Shown here: positions 45,352 through 55,920 of the stretch, piece after piece
How positions within the stretch are numbered: position 1 is the first letter of the stretch
Layout of the letters: the number at the start of each line of letters is the position of its first letter
Assembly: GCA_022393335.1 (NCBI GenBank)
Contig: JAJEKB010021387.1
Coordinates: forward strand, 474,894 to 538,893
Origin: Macrotrachela quadricornifera
Taxonomy: Eukaryota > Rotifera > Eurotatoria > Philodinida > Philodinidae
DNA: 64,000 nucleotides
Direction of reading: 5' to 3'
Made by a program: the position numbers and the translations under genes
The notes under the pieces: model-generated
Database searches by the model: none
Told to the model about the DNA's origin: nothing
The model's input: the letters and a program-made list of their open reading frames with translations, nothing else

Positions 45352-46177
45352 CAGTGGACGGCATAAGTCTCGCGCCACTTTTTTTTTGTTTTGGATCGTG
45401 CGTTTAGATTACGCGACCTCAATTTAATTTGATTATATATTTTTGTACCGAAGATCGAGTACCATCTGTATACATCTGTTTCATATGAAAAACTCTTCAA
45501 TATAAAGTACGATAGACAAAACAAACGTCAGTTCCACAAAAAAAAAGACAAATCGATAATTAAAATGTTTGGAAGATTTTCTGTTGCCAATGGAAATTTG
45601 TTTATACAGCTTTTGATGCTGCATCCTTTGAAAAGAAAATCATGATGCTATCCCTTTCGCGAGTCGACATATATGCAAAATACGAAAGTCGTTCGATCAT
45701 TTTTAATAGATGAAAATTACTAGTACTATTATGTACTTTTTTTTAATTTCCAGTGCGAAACGAATCATCAGTGCAGATGAATAGAGATTTGTTTCTACAA
45801 TTTTTGCAGTACATTTCATGACACATCTTTCAAGAAAAACACTAAAGGTTCATCATTTGTTTGTGCAGAGGTACATTTTAATATTTTAATTATAAACTTA
45901 TCAGTTCTGCATGAAATTTAAAGTATTTTTTTATAAAAATAATCAACAAAAGCAAACTCTACAAAGTGTGATAAATAAAAATGTCATTTATTTCGTAGGA
46001 TTAAAGCTTGTTTTATCTATTGTATTTTAAATTGAAGAGTTTTTCATATGAAACAGATGTATACAGATAGTACTCGATCTCCGCTGCTAGAATTTATAAT
46101 CAAATTAAATTAAGGTTGAGTAATCTAAACGCATGACCCAAAACAAAAAAGTGGCATGAGACTTATGACGTCCACTG
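45352..46177. mobile_element. Tc1/mariner-type MITE (826 bp) with ~180-bp TIRs
   Basis: The left end CAGTGGACGGCATAAGTCTC and the right end (reverse complement) CAGTGGACGTCATAAGTCTC are flanked by TA at 45350-45351 and 46178-46179. The inverted arms run about 155-180 bp and share the block around CATATGAAAAACTCTTCAAT. No transposase is encoded. The C-A-G-T-G start and TA target are typical of Tc1-like elements. Confidence 0.9.
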
Positions 46178-46179
46178 TA

Positions 46180-47250
46180 ACTAATATAGAAATATTACCA
46201 ATCTATCTTTACTCACACACATAGACAATGGAAGAAAAATATGTAAATTTCCATTGAAATTGTGACTGCATAGAATGTTTCTTTAGGTTGATAACGAAGA
46301 AAAAGAAATCAGGGCGAAGAGAAGAACGAAAAAAAATATTCGTAGAAATGGCGTAAGAATATAATATATTTCTTTACATGCCAAAAAAGGAAAAACAAGA
46401 AATGACGACAGATTATTTTGATAAATAGAGCAGAATGAACATGTTCATAGCATAATAATCCAGCTCGATAAGGTTAGTACAGGCATATATATATATGATG
46501 AAATCTTGAGGGTGAGGGTGAGGGTATTAACATAAAATATAACATGCTGAAACTGGAAAGTTTAAGAATAAATGCATATCTCACGATCTAACTCATGGTT
46601 CAAACTATCGAGATCGGTAAACTAAAACTGATTCTGGACATTTCTATAGCAATCAAATTTATCAGGACGAAGAAAAATATTGCACGGTAGTATCATTAAA
46701 AGTAAACTAAGCCAATGTTTGTTTTATTTCTAATTTCGATTTATAAAATTGTTTGTATGTACTAAGCGATTATTTGACTTTTTTTTTGTTATTATCTGTA
46801 CTAAAGATCGATATAAATCATCATTAAAGATGTTCTGTATTTGTTCACTAGTATACAATGCACTTTTATTAAAACATGAAATATTAATTAAACAAACTTT
46901 TTCAAAATTTTTAATCGGTAATTGAAAGAATAAAATAGTTAAGGAAGACATTAAATTTAAATTACAAGAAATATCTACATTTCACAGAGAGTTCAGAAAG
47001 ATTGAATTTTTTTGAATATCGATTATCTCGAAAATAAAACAATGGATTTCGATAAAAATTTTGTACACATATTGAGAAGGTTTCAAGTCAAAATATTGTC
47101 ATAACTACGTATCCTTTTGGGTCTTTTTTAATTCCATTCTGTTCTACTTATGAACAAAATACCACTTGATGATTAATTAATAGAAATATTTTTTATCTAT
47201 ATAGTTATTAATGAAATTGAAAAATCAATATAAGGAATAATAGCATGTTG
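46180..47250. other. No gene recognised
   Basis: Spacer with a TGAGGG x3 patch at 46507-46525. The 73-codon open frame at 46730-46951 (minus) looks mildly protein-like but has no motif; it may be a remnant. Confidence 0.35.
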
Positions 47251-49092
47251 TTAACTTGATTTACAAAAACGGAAAATGTCGCGTGATTTAGAAGTATTTA
47301 TATTTGGAATAGAAGGGATTTCCTGAAATATCAATGATCTTCTTTGAATCCATAGATTAATCTGGATGATTTCGTTTAAATGACGAATAAAAGAATATAT
47401 ATATTTCGATGGTAAAATACTATTTAACCAGATGATAAATTCTTCTTTTGTTTTTGATGATACAGATTGATTATTTTTAGTATATCTATAACAAACACTT
47501 AACGCACGAAGTTTGGACATGAAGTTAATAAATTCCAAAATACTTAGGCAACTTTCGACACTAATTGTAAGTACTTCACATTGAGAACCTAGTGACGAAT
47601 TAGCCAAGATAGTGCATTCCGCAGTATTAAAATGTATAGAATATGAATGAAATTCAAGTCGACGAATGGATGTACTCTTTAGATTGAATGAAGTCATTGA
47701 GAAATTCTTCGGATAATTAATAGTCAATGAATAAAGATGCGGTGTTCGATCAAGCAGTGCTTGTAAATGAGAATAATCTAAATCATTATCTATTGTTGTT
47801 GTAAGTGTAATCAATCGGTTTAATGTTGGAACCGTTAACCAGAAATTCTCATTCACTGGAAGTCTAATTCTTAGATGACGAATATTGACAAATTGTTTTC
47901 GGGAAATAATATTCTCTTCGTAAACATTTCGTTCACTTTGAGTATAGTTAAGCGTATTCACATGATTATAAGAAGAATAATCTAATTCATAAGGATTAGT
48001 TGATTTCGATTGACTAAAATTGTTAAAATCAAAGGTATCAAAGGCATATGGTAGAGTATAAAGTAAACAACGATTATTCATAGAAGACCAATCACATCGG
48101 ACAAACCAGCGATGTTGTTCAATCCAAAAATAACTTCGAAATGAATCTAATAATTGATCAATTTTCTCTTCCAAGCGATCAGACAAACAACGTATCATTT
48201 TTAATCGAAATACTTTGATATTAATAAAATATTTATTAAAAGTTTTTTCCCATGCATATCCATCTAAATAAATAAGATCTGTTTGGATTGTTAAATAACA
48301 TACGTTCGGCATGCTTTGAAAAAGATTCTCCATTGATGGTATCAACAACTCTTGAGTTAAATTAAATGAAATTAGTGATTGACAGATTGCTTCCAATGAA
48401 TCAATAAATCCATTGTTCTCCATATGAAATTGTTGTAGATTTGGTGTATGTTTAAATAGATGCGACAGATCACGTGAAGTATATGAGATATTCTTTGTGC
48501 ACAAATATTTGATCGATTGGGAAATCAATGACATCAGAAGAAATCGGAACGAATGCGTATATATAATATTGATAGAAAAATGAGTGAGTTTCGGAAAGCT
48601 CCAAACATTGTCTATGAAAGTATTGGTTTCTCCCGAATTCGGATACTCATCGGTAGTTATGACTATACTCAAATGTGTGAGAAATTGAAGTTTACGACAT
48701 TGAGATATGATCGGAAGTAATCTGTCGAAAAAGTATATTCGATCGATGGAAAGAGATTTCAATTGAGTGAATTCATCAATTCGAGGATTGAAAGAAAGAA
48801 AAAGTTCAGAAAGATTCGGTGTTTCAATACCATCGGAGAGATGAAGTGAAATAATTCGATTCTGAATTGATGGAAGATATTGTCGACAAATAATCTCCAA
48901 TTCAAGTTTTGATATTGAACGGATATCAAGATGATATTGTTGGATTTTTGTGAAGATAAGTTGATTGAAGCGACTGTTCAGACCACTGAACGCACGAATT
49001 AGGTTGATAAAATCCAAGAATTCAAATAAATCAATTAATAATTCGTTGCACAATAATTCCAGTTTCTTCATCTTTGTTTTACTTTTTAACAC
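47251..49092 (-). CDS. F-box/LRR-type protein, intact, single exon
   Basis: A 613-residue protein. Residues about 8-45 (LELLCNELLIDLFEFLDFIN then LIRAFSGLNSRFNQLI) form an F-box, the segment that docks on Skp1 in SCF ubiquitin ligases. The rest is a long run of degenerate leucine-rich repeats, for example LKSLSIDRIYFFDRLLPIIS, KLTHFSINIIYTHSF and VCYLTIQTDLIYLDG, which would bind substrates. There are no introns and no stops. The substrate is unknown. A remnant of a related gene lies at 43.8 kb on the other strand, consistent with a multi-copy family. Confidence 0.8.
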   Translation of the reverse strand: MLKSKTKMKKLELLCNELLIDLFEFLDFINLIRAFSGLNSRFNQLIFTKIQQYHLDIRSISKLELEIICRQYLPSIQNRIISLHLSDGIETPNLSELFLSFNPRIDEFTQLKSLSIDRIYFFDRLLPIISQCRKLQFLTHLSIVITTDEYPNSGETNTFIDNVWSFPKLTHFSINIIYTHSFRFLLMSLISQSIKYLCTKNISYTSRDLSHLFKHTPNLQQFHMENNGFIDSLEAICQSLISFNLTQELLIPSMENLFQSMPNVCYLTIQTDLIYLDGYAWEKTFNKYFINIKVFRLKMIRCLSDRLEEKIDQLLDSFRSYFWIEQHRWFVRCDWSSMNNRCLLYTLPYAFDTFDFNNFSQSKSTNPYELDYSSYNHVNTLNYTQSERNVYEENIISRKQFVNIRHLRIRLPVNENFWLTVPTLNRLITLTTTIDNDLDYSHLQALLDRTPHLYSLTINYPKNFSMTSFNLKSTSIRRLEFHSYSIHFNTAECTILANSSLGSQCEVLTISVESCLSILEFINFMSKLRALSVCYRYTKNNQSVSSKTKEEFIIWLNSILPSKYIYSFIRHLNEIIQINLWIQRRSLIFQEIPSIPNINTSKSRDIFRFCKSS

Positions 49093-49590
49093 AGTAAAAC
49101 GACTATTTTATACCTTTTATCATTAGATAAACTAAAGATTGCAACCCACTTTCGGCTGTATGTTATGACTAGTAATACTTTTTTTTTCTTCATATCTCTA
49201 AAATAATGATGCGTATTAAAAAGAAAATAAAACTCTTTGTTTGATAATGTTTTCAACTGAAATATAATATACTGACTCATCATATCATTCGTTCTGTATA
49301 CGTTGGAGTAAACTAGATTTTTTTTATCATTATCTTGTAAAAGTAGAATAACCACTAACGAGGAACACTATGTAGATGTAACACTCTGATTTTGTTCATT
49401 AAATGTGCGTATTGTGATGATGTGTTATAGTGATGTCGTACGTATTCATTTCTAGTTGATTTCTCTTTTCTCTATTCTTTTTGATTATCTCATTTCATTT
49501 CTTTATTTATGATATATGTTTTCTTGTGATTCTTGATATCATCTATATTTCGTCCTTGATGACCTTTTGTTTCTATTCTTTTCTGTAATA
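49093..49590. other. No gene recognised
   Basis: Upstream region of the F-box/LRR gene; presumably holds its promoter. The 89-codon open frame at 49086-49355 is in a different frame from the gene and I do not call it. Confidence 0.4.
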
Positions 49591-49617
49591 TATATATGTT
49601 GTAGGCAAAATTAAAAT

Positions 49618-49735
49618 CCAGTCAAATTTGAAATTTGACTAGGCAAAATTAAAATTATAATTTTGACTAGGCAAAATTAAAATTTCAATTTTGACTAATA
49701 TATTCTCAGTCAGAATTAAAATTTTAATTTTGACT
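49618..49735. repeat. Palindromic subterminal repeat array
   Basis: Units of (G)GCAAAATTAAAAT followed by an inverted ATTTTGACT recur from 49604 to 49750, each able to fold on itself (for example CAAAATTAAAATTATAATTT at 49644). The array is present only at the left end of the element and looks like an expansion of part of the terminal repeat, perhaps integrase-binding sites. Confidence 0.7.
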
Positions 49736-49971
49736 AGACAAAATTAAAATATTTTTTTTATAGTTAAAAGAAGTAAAATGTTTGCGTGTTGATCGATTTC
49801 TATTTCTATTCTTTTTCTTTTAACTATAGTTATTCTCACAACTAAGAAAAGTATGTCAGAACTAAGAACAGCTGTTATGTACGATGAATGACTAATCCAG
49901 TAAGACAAAAGACAAAGTAAAGAGAAAGAAAATAAGTTGATATATAGATAATCATACATCGTAAAAAAATA

Positions 49972-51684
49972 ATGGAGTTGGATACAATGATCGTTCAAGT
50001 TAATGATAATGAGAAGATGTTTTATGAAAAAATAGATGAATACATTAATGGCTTAGGTGATAAATTTCGTGAAAAGGCTGTTATCAAACAACAAGTGTAT
50101 AATGATATCATGAAATGTTTGTTATTGCGAAAAGGTAAAAAACTTGATCCTTATTCACCAGTTTTTGTTTATTGGGCGAAACAGAAGTTTATCTTGATTA
50201 AAATTGGTAATAATGATATTGTTGCTTGTGTCAGATCGAAAAAACCAGTTTGTGTTTATGAATATTTTTATAATGTTATTAAGGAAGGACACGCTAATGT
50301 TTCGCATGGTGGTCATGACAAGACCATCTTTGAATTAAATTCTCAATATTCTTTTATTCCTCGGTTTGTTATTGATATATTTATGAAGCAATGCATTCAA
50401 TGTCAGACAAGAAAACCAATTATTGCATTAGGTGTAATGACCCGACTACAGATTGACTTGATTGACATGCGAACAAGACCAGATAAAGTTTCATCTGATC
50501 TTGTTTATTTATGGATTTTGAATTGTATTGATCATTTTAGCAAATTTTCATGGGCTTATCCCTTGAAAAACAAATCTGCTATTGAGGTTGCTATGAAACT
50601 ACGTGAGTTGTTCTTTGTTTTTGGACCATCACGTATACTTCATAGTGACAATGGTCGTGAATTCTTAGCCAGTGTTATTACAGACTTGAAGAATCTTTTT
50701 CCTGATTTGGTGTTCATTCGTGGCAGGCCGAGACATCCACAAAGCCAAGGTTGTATTGAAAGAGCAAACGGGATTTTGTGTGATGATCTCGGCAAATGGA
50801 TGGATGCTAATAGTTCTTCTAGTTGGTCTTCTGGTTTATTGCCTGTTGTATATGGAATCAATACCAGGCAATCTACTGTAACTAAGACCACTCCTTATGC
50901 ATTAATGTTTGGGCAGGCACCACGTAGTGAATCTGATTTTTGGAAGTTAGTATATGATAATGGAATTGAAGACGAAGAATCCTTACCAACTCCTATTGCT
51001 GAATTAAATGATGACCTGATTGATGTTAAGGATGATAATCGAATTACTTCAGATGATGGTATTGATAGTGATGTGATTGATCTAGTTAGTCAATTATCTG
51101 CTGATGCTTGTTCTCATTCATTAATTAGTACACCATCAAGAATTAAACCAACAACACGTATAACAACAACACCAACACGACATTCTGTAATTCGTACAGT
51201 TGCTACAGATCATTATCTGGCAACTGCAAATAAAAAAATGAAATTATATCAAGATAGTTTGAAGCTTATGGGAGACAATTTTGATTTGAATGATTGTGTT
51301 GGTATCGAAATTCATTCTGTTGATCGAACGAATACAGATCCAAAATATTTACCATGTATCATTGTTGAAAAATATGAAAAGAATAATATTTTGTTATTTA
51401 AATTGATTTGCCAATATGGGTCTTTGAACAACACCTTTGAAGCTGGGCAGTTAATGAATCTGAAGGATGCTTGTCCTAATGATTTGAAACTTGTTAATAT
51501 TGACAATCTTAAGCCTATTACCATTATTGAAGCTTCAAAACTTTATTCTCGTGGTTCAACAACAGGACGTACTTGTAATTGTCGAGGCAATTGTGCGATG
51601 AAAACATGTCCATGTAAAAAAGAAAATGTTTTCTGCTCTACCAAATGTCATTCAAAGAGGGGTGGATGCTTAAACATGGATTAA
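49972..51684 (+). CDS. DDE integrase with HHCC finger and C-terminal CXC domain
   Basis: An intact 570-residue protein. Residues 107-144 form an HHCC zinc finger (H107, H112 or H115, C141, C144). The integrase core has IDLIDM with D162, HSDNGREF with D226 and IERANG with E263, a DD36E catalytic triad. GRPRHPQSQG precedes the Glu, as in KRBA2- and SCAND3-type integrases. After an acidic linker and an SH3-like stretch, the C-terminus (about 530-566) carries a Cys-rich CXC/tesmin-type domain (TCNCRGNCAMKTCPCKKENV plus three or four further Cys). It lies between terminal inverted repeats and so presumably mobilises them by cut-and-paste. No reverse transcriptase, gag or LTR is present, which separates it from retroviral-type elements. 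Confidence 0.87.
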   Translation: MELDTMIVQVNDNEKMFYEKIDEYINGLGDKFREKAVIKQQVYNDIMKCLLLRKGKKLDPYSPVFVYWAKQKFILIKIGNNDIVACVRSKKPVCVYEYFYNVIKEGHANVSHGGHDKTIFELNSQYSFIPRFVIDIFMKQCIQCQTRKPIIALGVMTRLQIDLIDMRTRPDKVSSDLVYLWILNCIDHFSKFSWAYPLKNKSAIEVAMKLRELFFVFGPSRILHSDNGREFLASVITDLKNLFPDLVFIRGRPRHPQSQGCIERANGILCDDLGKWMDANSSSSWSSGLLPVVYGINTRQSTVTKTTPYALMFGQAPRSESDFWKLVYDNGIEDEESLPTPIAELNDDLIDVKDDNRITSDDGIDSDVIDLVSQLSADACSHSLISTPSRIKPTTRITTTPTRHSVIRTVATDHYLATANKKMKLYQDSLKLMGDNFDLNDCVGIEIHSVDRTNTDPKYLPCIIVEKYEKNNILLFKLICQYGSLNNTFEAGQLMNLKDACPNDLKLVNIDNLKPITIIEASKLYSRGSTTGRTCNCRGNCAMKTCPCKKENVFCSTKCHSKRGGCLNMD

Positions 51685-51820
51685 ATAAAATTAGAACTCA
51701 ATGATGTTTCTTAAAAAGTACTGTAAAATAAAAAAATCTGTTCACACTTAGATTATTTGTCTTTCTTCGCGTTCTTTTAACTATAAAAAAAATATTTTAA
51801 TTTTGCCTACAACATATATA

Positions 51821-52183
51821 TCGATGTTTTTCTTAAATAAAAGTGAAGCGATATATACGATTACGTAATATCGATTTAAATATTACGTTAACATGATGTA
51901 TTATCACATATCGAAGTTCTTGGCTCTATTCTTTCCTGATTCTTATTTTGCAGAAAAAAAGTCGTACGCATTGTTTAAATTTTGAGAAATAGGAGTAGTA
52001 AAAAAGAAAAAATAATGAAGAGAGCAAAAATAGGTATAGTTGATATAATCGTAGTAAAAAGTTCATATAAGTGATTGCAAGTTATTGCAAAAATAAGACA
52101 AATTTATACGTCATTTTTTAATGACATACCTTTCATACAATAGAATAGTATATCTATATTGTAACATATGTTACTTTGACTCC
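51821..52183. other. No gene recognised
   Basis: AT-rich spacer to the right of the integrase element; no coding or repeat signal that I can support. Confidence 0.35.
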
Positions 52184-52555
52184 TTAAGAAGGAAGTAAGT
52201 ATCTACAAATGAAATCTTTCAAATTATTTGTACATGTCTCATAATAGTTGATTTGTTTTTCATGAATGTTGAAAAATTCAAATAGATCTAAATACATATG
52301 AGTAGCTCTGTGCATCAATCTTTCAGAAAATCGGCTATATCTCCTAAAACTCATACTCTTATAGTATAGATGGAGGCGTTCAGAGGAGATGATGTTCATG
52401 TATGCTTCAAAAGTTTTATTAAAAGCTGAGGCTTCAATTGATTCATCAAAATGTTGTTTCATCTTTTTCCAATATTTAAATATATAATCGGTAATAAGTT
52501 TTTCTCTGGTTAAAATTAGTGTAGTGTGATCGGTCCCATCCTCATAAAGAGTATA
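52184..52555 (-). pseudogene. Unidentified helical C-terminal fragment
   Basis: The minus strand is open for 123 codons after a TAG, with no ATG at its start. It reads as protein-like helical text (TLILTREKLITDYIFKYWKK, then SERLHLYYKSM and HMYLDLFEFFNIHEKQIN) and ends at a normal stop. One base out of frame just upstream, HVYNFGLQIVY continues the same style, suggesting a frameshifted older gene. Family not recognised. Confidence 0.4.
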
Positions 52556-52739
52556 CTATTTGAAGACCAAAGTTATAAACATGTTCAATATCTCTTTTTT
52601 TGTTTTTTGGTAGAAAAAAAACGATAGAATGAATATTCATATAAAATAGGAAAGAGCAAAAGTAAGAAAAATTAATCGACGAGTTTTAATATCACTTCTA
52701 GGAATATTAGTGTAAATTTTTCTAAATGCACACTAGATA

Positions 52740-55700
52740 TTTCTAATTTTCGCTATACAAGTTTGAATATAAACTCCCTAGCCTAGTTTACTCCTACTTT
52801 CAATTCCTAAATATTTAAACATAGATACAAATTCAATTTTTTTAATCTTGAAAGAATATAACTTTTATTTTGCTTACATTTACTGGTAACATAATATTTC
52901 TAGAAAACTTTTCTAGTGTATTCTTCTAGCTGTCTAATATTTTCTGACAACCTTTTTTTCAATATGGCCAGGTCGTCGGCGAATAAATGTATGCTAAATC
53001 GCAAAAATATTTTGGGTAAAAAGTGCAAATGTAATCTAAATAAGGTTGCCGCTAGTACCGATCCCTATGGTGCACTTACATTAATACTTATGTTTCTAGA
53101 TATAGCTTCACCGTATTGTATATTCATTGATTGTCCTTATAACCATTCATATATAAAACGTATAAGATTAAGTAGCATATTTAATTCTAAAACATTTGTA
53201 AGAAGAGCTGGATGCCACATTTTGTCAAATGCAGTCATAAAATTTACGAATATTCTTAGTGCGGGAGAATCAGACGTCTATTTGGTGTGAAGCCTGATTG
53301 CGCGTCAACATACATACCGTTTGATTCACATCACTTCAATATTTTTGTATGCATACATTGTTCAAAAATTTTACTTAAGTTAGGTAGTAATGAGATAGGA
53401 TGTAAACGATTCATGGATGGATAAACACCTTCTTTTGACAAACAAATAACCTTGGCTATCTTATCGACATCTAGGAATTCACCTTTCGAAAGACATTTAT
53501 TAAACATAACAGTGATTACGCTCATTGCTTATATACTTCTTCTATTTCGAGCGTTTCGATTGGTATCTTAGGTAAACTTGCTACTTGTTCATATGTTTTT
53601 AAATATGAAATATGTTCCTCATTCGTTGTGTCGTGAATTAGCTTCGAAAAATGCTTCTCGAAATATTCTCCTAATTGATCTACTATTTTTTGACTATCTT
53701 TTATGATTACGTTGATATTGTTTGTCAGTTCCCTGAAAGATGGAAGAAATGGACGAAATATGAGTTTTACTATCTTCCATATATTTTGATTATTATTTAT
53801 ATTTTCGAAATTTTTTTCTTGTTCGTATAATATCTTAGCATTCTGGTACTGAAATCTCAACTCTTTATACTTCATGAACAGTAGATAAACATAAATCAAG
53901 TATGCAACTATATTGTTGAATTGTTTGAGCCATAGTTTATCGAGGATCTGCATACGATTAATAAATGTTGCTTGTCTTTCACACATATGTTGATGTTATA
54001 ACTTCAGTTCATTTTGCCACATTTTTAGCTTGTCTTTTGCTTGATCAGAATGTGTAACATCATTCAATAATTCAACAATATTATTAATAATATTTAAAAA
54101 AATTCGTATTCATATTAAATGTTAGATCATTTATGGTCGATACAGTTGAATTAATTATTTCTGCGTATTAATTTGAACTTGGATTATTAAACAACATTTA
54201 TGAACGTTGGATGAATGATTTCTTAATTGGCCATCAATTTTTTCAATTTTTACTTGGTATTCTTATTTATATGTATCAAGATCATTTTGTATATTTTTCA
54301 AATGTGTATCATAATCATAAATATTCGATGATTTCCCGATCATTAGTCACTCATAGTGTAAATTAGAAAAAGAATTCGGGTTAGTCAAAATTTTATCAGA
54401 TTTTTTCATCCGACAGTTGAATAGTATGAACATTTGGATGTGAGGGGGTAATTTATTAGGATTTTCTCTCAATTTTTCGATTAGATTACGACGATTGTGA
54501 TCTCCATTTTCTCTATTTCCACCACAATGTTTACATCTATCGTAATCTAACCTACACATCTTTTTTGTACGCCCAAGTGAATTTTATTTGATGTAAATCA
54601 AAATTTTAGGTGCTGGAAAATATTCGTTCACTTCACATATCATTCCTCCTATTGTTATTGTACCACTATTGAAAATACTATTATATTCGAGTTTATTATA
54701 AATATCTATTCTAATGTATCTGCTATGTAATCTTCTAGTACCCTTCATTTCTTCAATATGATAGATGGATGCAAATCGAGTTTTAAAATCTTCAATATCC
54801 ACAAGAAAATAATCATTCGGAACGAATTTCATAACGATTACGTGTTGAGGTGGTAAATGAATAGGTGGTATAGATGTGAGTTGAACTGAATCTATTAATT
54901 CAGGATAATGTCTTGCATCGCATAGGTAAACATACAATGATAAATCTTTTGTTATCCCCATAAGTTCACTATCTCTATTAATCCACTATTAATCGAAACC
55001 AAGTGAATTTTTATGATCAGTATATTTATTCTTAAATGAGTTTTCAATCTTTTTAAAAAAATTTTTGTACAAATTTTGTTGCCGTATTTCTGGCAAATAG
55101 AGATGGGTTACATTTAATTCTTACAGGAGTAAAGATGTATATCGGTAGCATAAGATAATGCTTGGTTATTTATAGAATAAGATGGAAATCCTATTTTATT
55201 CCTTTTATTCATATCATAATTATTTGTATCACTTGTATTAAGCTTTGATGAGTCATCGATATTCTCTTTCATTTCCGTTCTTCTTGAATATATTCTATAT
55301 GTATTCGTTCTTTACTGTTTATCGTTGTTATAAGATGCATTAGTCTGATCATTATCATTTTCATCACTACGATGTATTTTACGTTTTTGATTCCTTTGAT
55401 GTTTGTTGGTCATGGTGGATGACTTTTGTTCATTATTAATAAAGAGAATTGATAATAATAATATAAATGAATAATTATTCTAATAGTTATATAGGCACAA
55501 TAAATTATATTGAATCAATTATTGACAATTTCACCTATTCAATAATTATTCAAAATAAAAATTAGAAATTTTCCATCTTTCTAATTTTATTTTTATTGTA
55601 TTGCACTACTACTGATGATGACATTTGAAATTCCGAAAGCTCTGGTTTATTATTATTTTTATTTCATTAAATAAATAATTATATAAAAACTAGGATACTT

Positions 55701-55920
55701 ACTATCTTATCATTATATTTAAAATAAAGAGAATTGACTCATCGCTTTCGCTGTCATGTTGAGTTTGTGATGTTGATTGTCTTTTAATACATCTATTTTG
55801 AGGACTTTCATTATTTAATTGTTTTAATTTTTCGTATAGATTCTGTTGACCAATTCCTTCTACATGATTTTCTTCATTAAATCTTGACTGATTAGCATAG
55901 AAATTATAATTATCAGTCAT
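52740..55920 (-). pseudogene. Decayed non-LTR retrotransposon (ORF1 plus partial ORF2), same family as 18.6-19.8 kb
   Basis: Minus-strand order is ORF1 then ORF2. ORF1 starts at 55920 (MTDNYNFYANQSRFNEEN), continues in broken pieces, and ends with a single-strand-nucleic-acid-type segment (54961-54584) and a zinc-knuckle remnant (DRCKHCGGNRENGDHN, then KLPPHIQMFI) to 54347. The endonuclease is almost wholly missing. ORF2 has the pre-RT part (53986-53522), YPSMNRLHPISLLPNLSKIF near 53430, FMTAFDKMWHPALL near 53230, GSVLAATLFRLHLHFLP near 53050 and FADDLAIL near 52975. Internal stops are numerous. The GSVLAATLFRLH block is nearly identical to the copy in the TRPM intron. The right and left ends are not defined. 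Confidence 0.78.

Larger units (their letters stand above)
49591..51820 (+). mobile_element. DNA transposon with TIRs encoding a KRBA2/SCAND3-like integrase (Ginger-like)
   Basis: The left end TATATATGTTGTAGGCAAAA (49591) and the right end (reverse complement, from 51820) are inverted copies. The right arm continues into ATTAAAATATTTTTTTTATA and TAGTTAAAAGAA, which on the left recurs at 49737-49771. In the left arm the two parts are separated by about 118 bp of tandem palindromic units built on GGCAAAATTAAAAT. The arms enclose one intact ORF on the plus strand. The flanks are palindromic AT runs, so the exact target duplication (TA, ATAT or TATA) cannot be decided. Confidence 0.82.

Noticed and set aside
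45179..45524. Frames overlapping the left terminal repeat of the Tc1-type MITE
   Set aside because: They cross the element border at 45352 and read into its inverted repeat, so they are accidental.
46730..46951. 73-codon minus-strand frame
   Set aside because: Mildly protein-like but no domain, no splice support and no recognisable relative; not enough to call a gene.
49744..49998. 84-codon minus-strand frame at the left end of the integrase element
   Set aside because: It begins in the terminal repeat and runs opposite the integrase start; no motif.
53331..53525. Separate small gene on the minus strand
   Set aside because: It is one piece of the decayed LINE reverse transcriptase (PISLLPNLSKIFEQ), not an independent gene.
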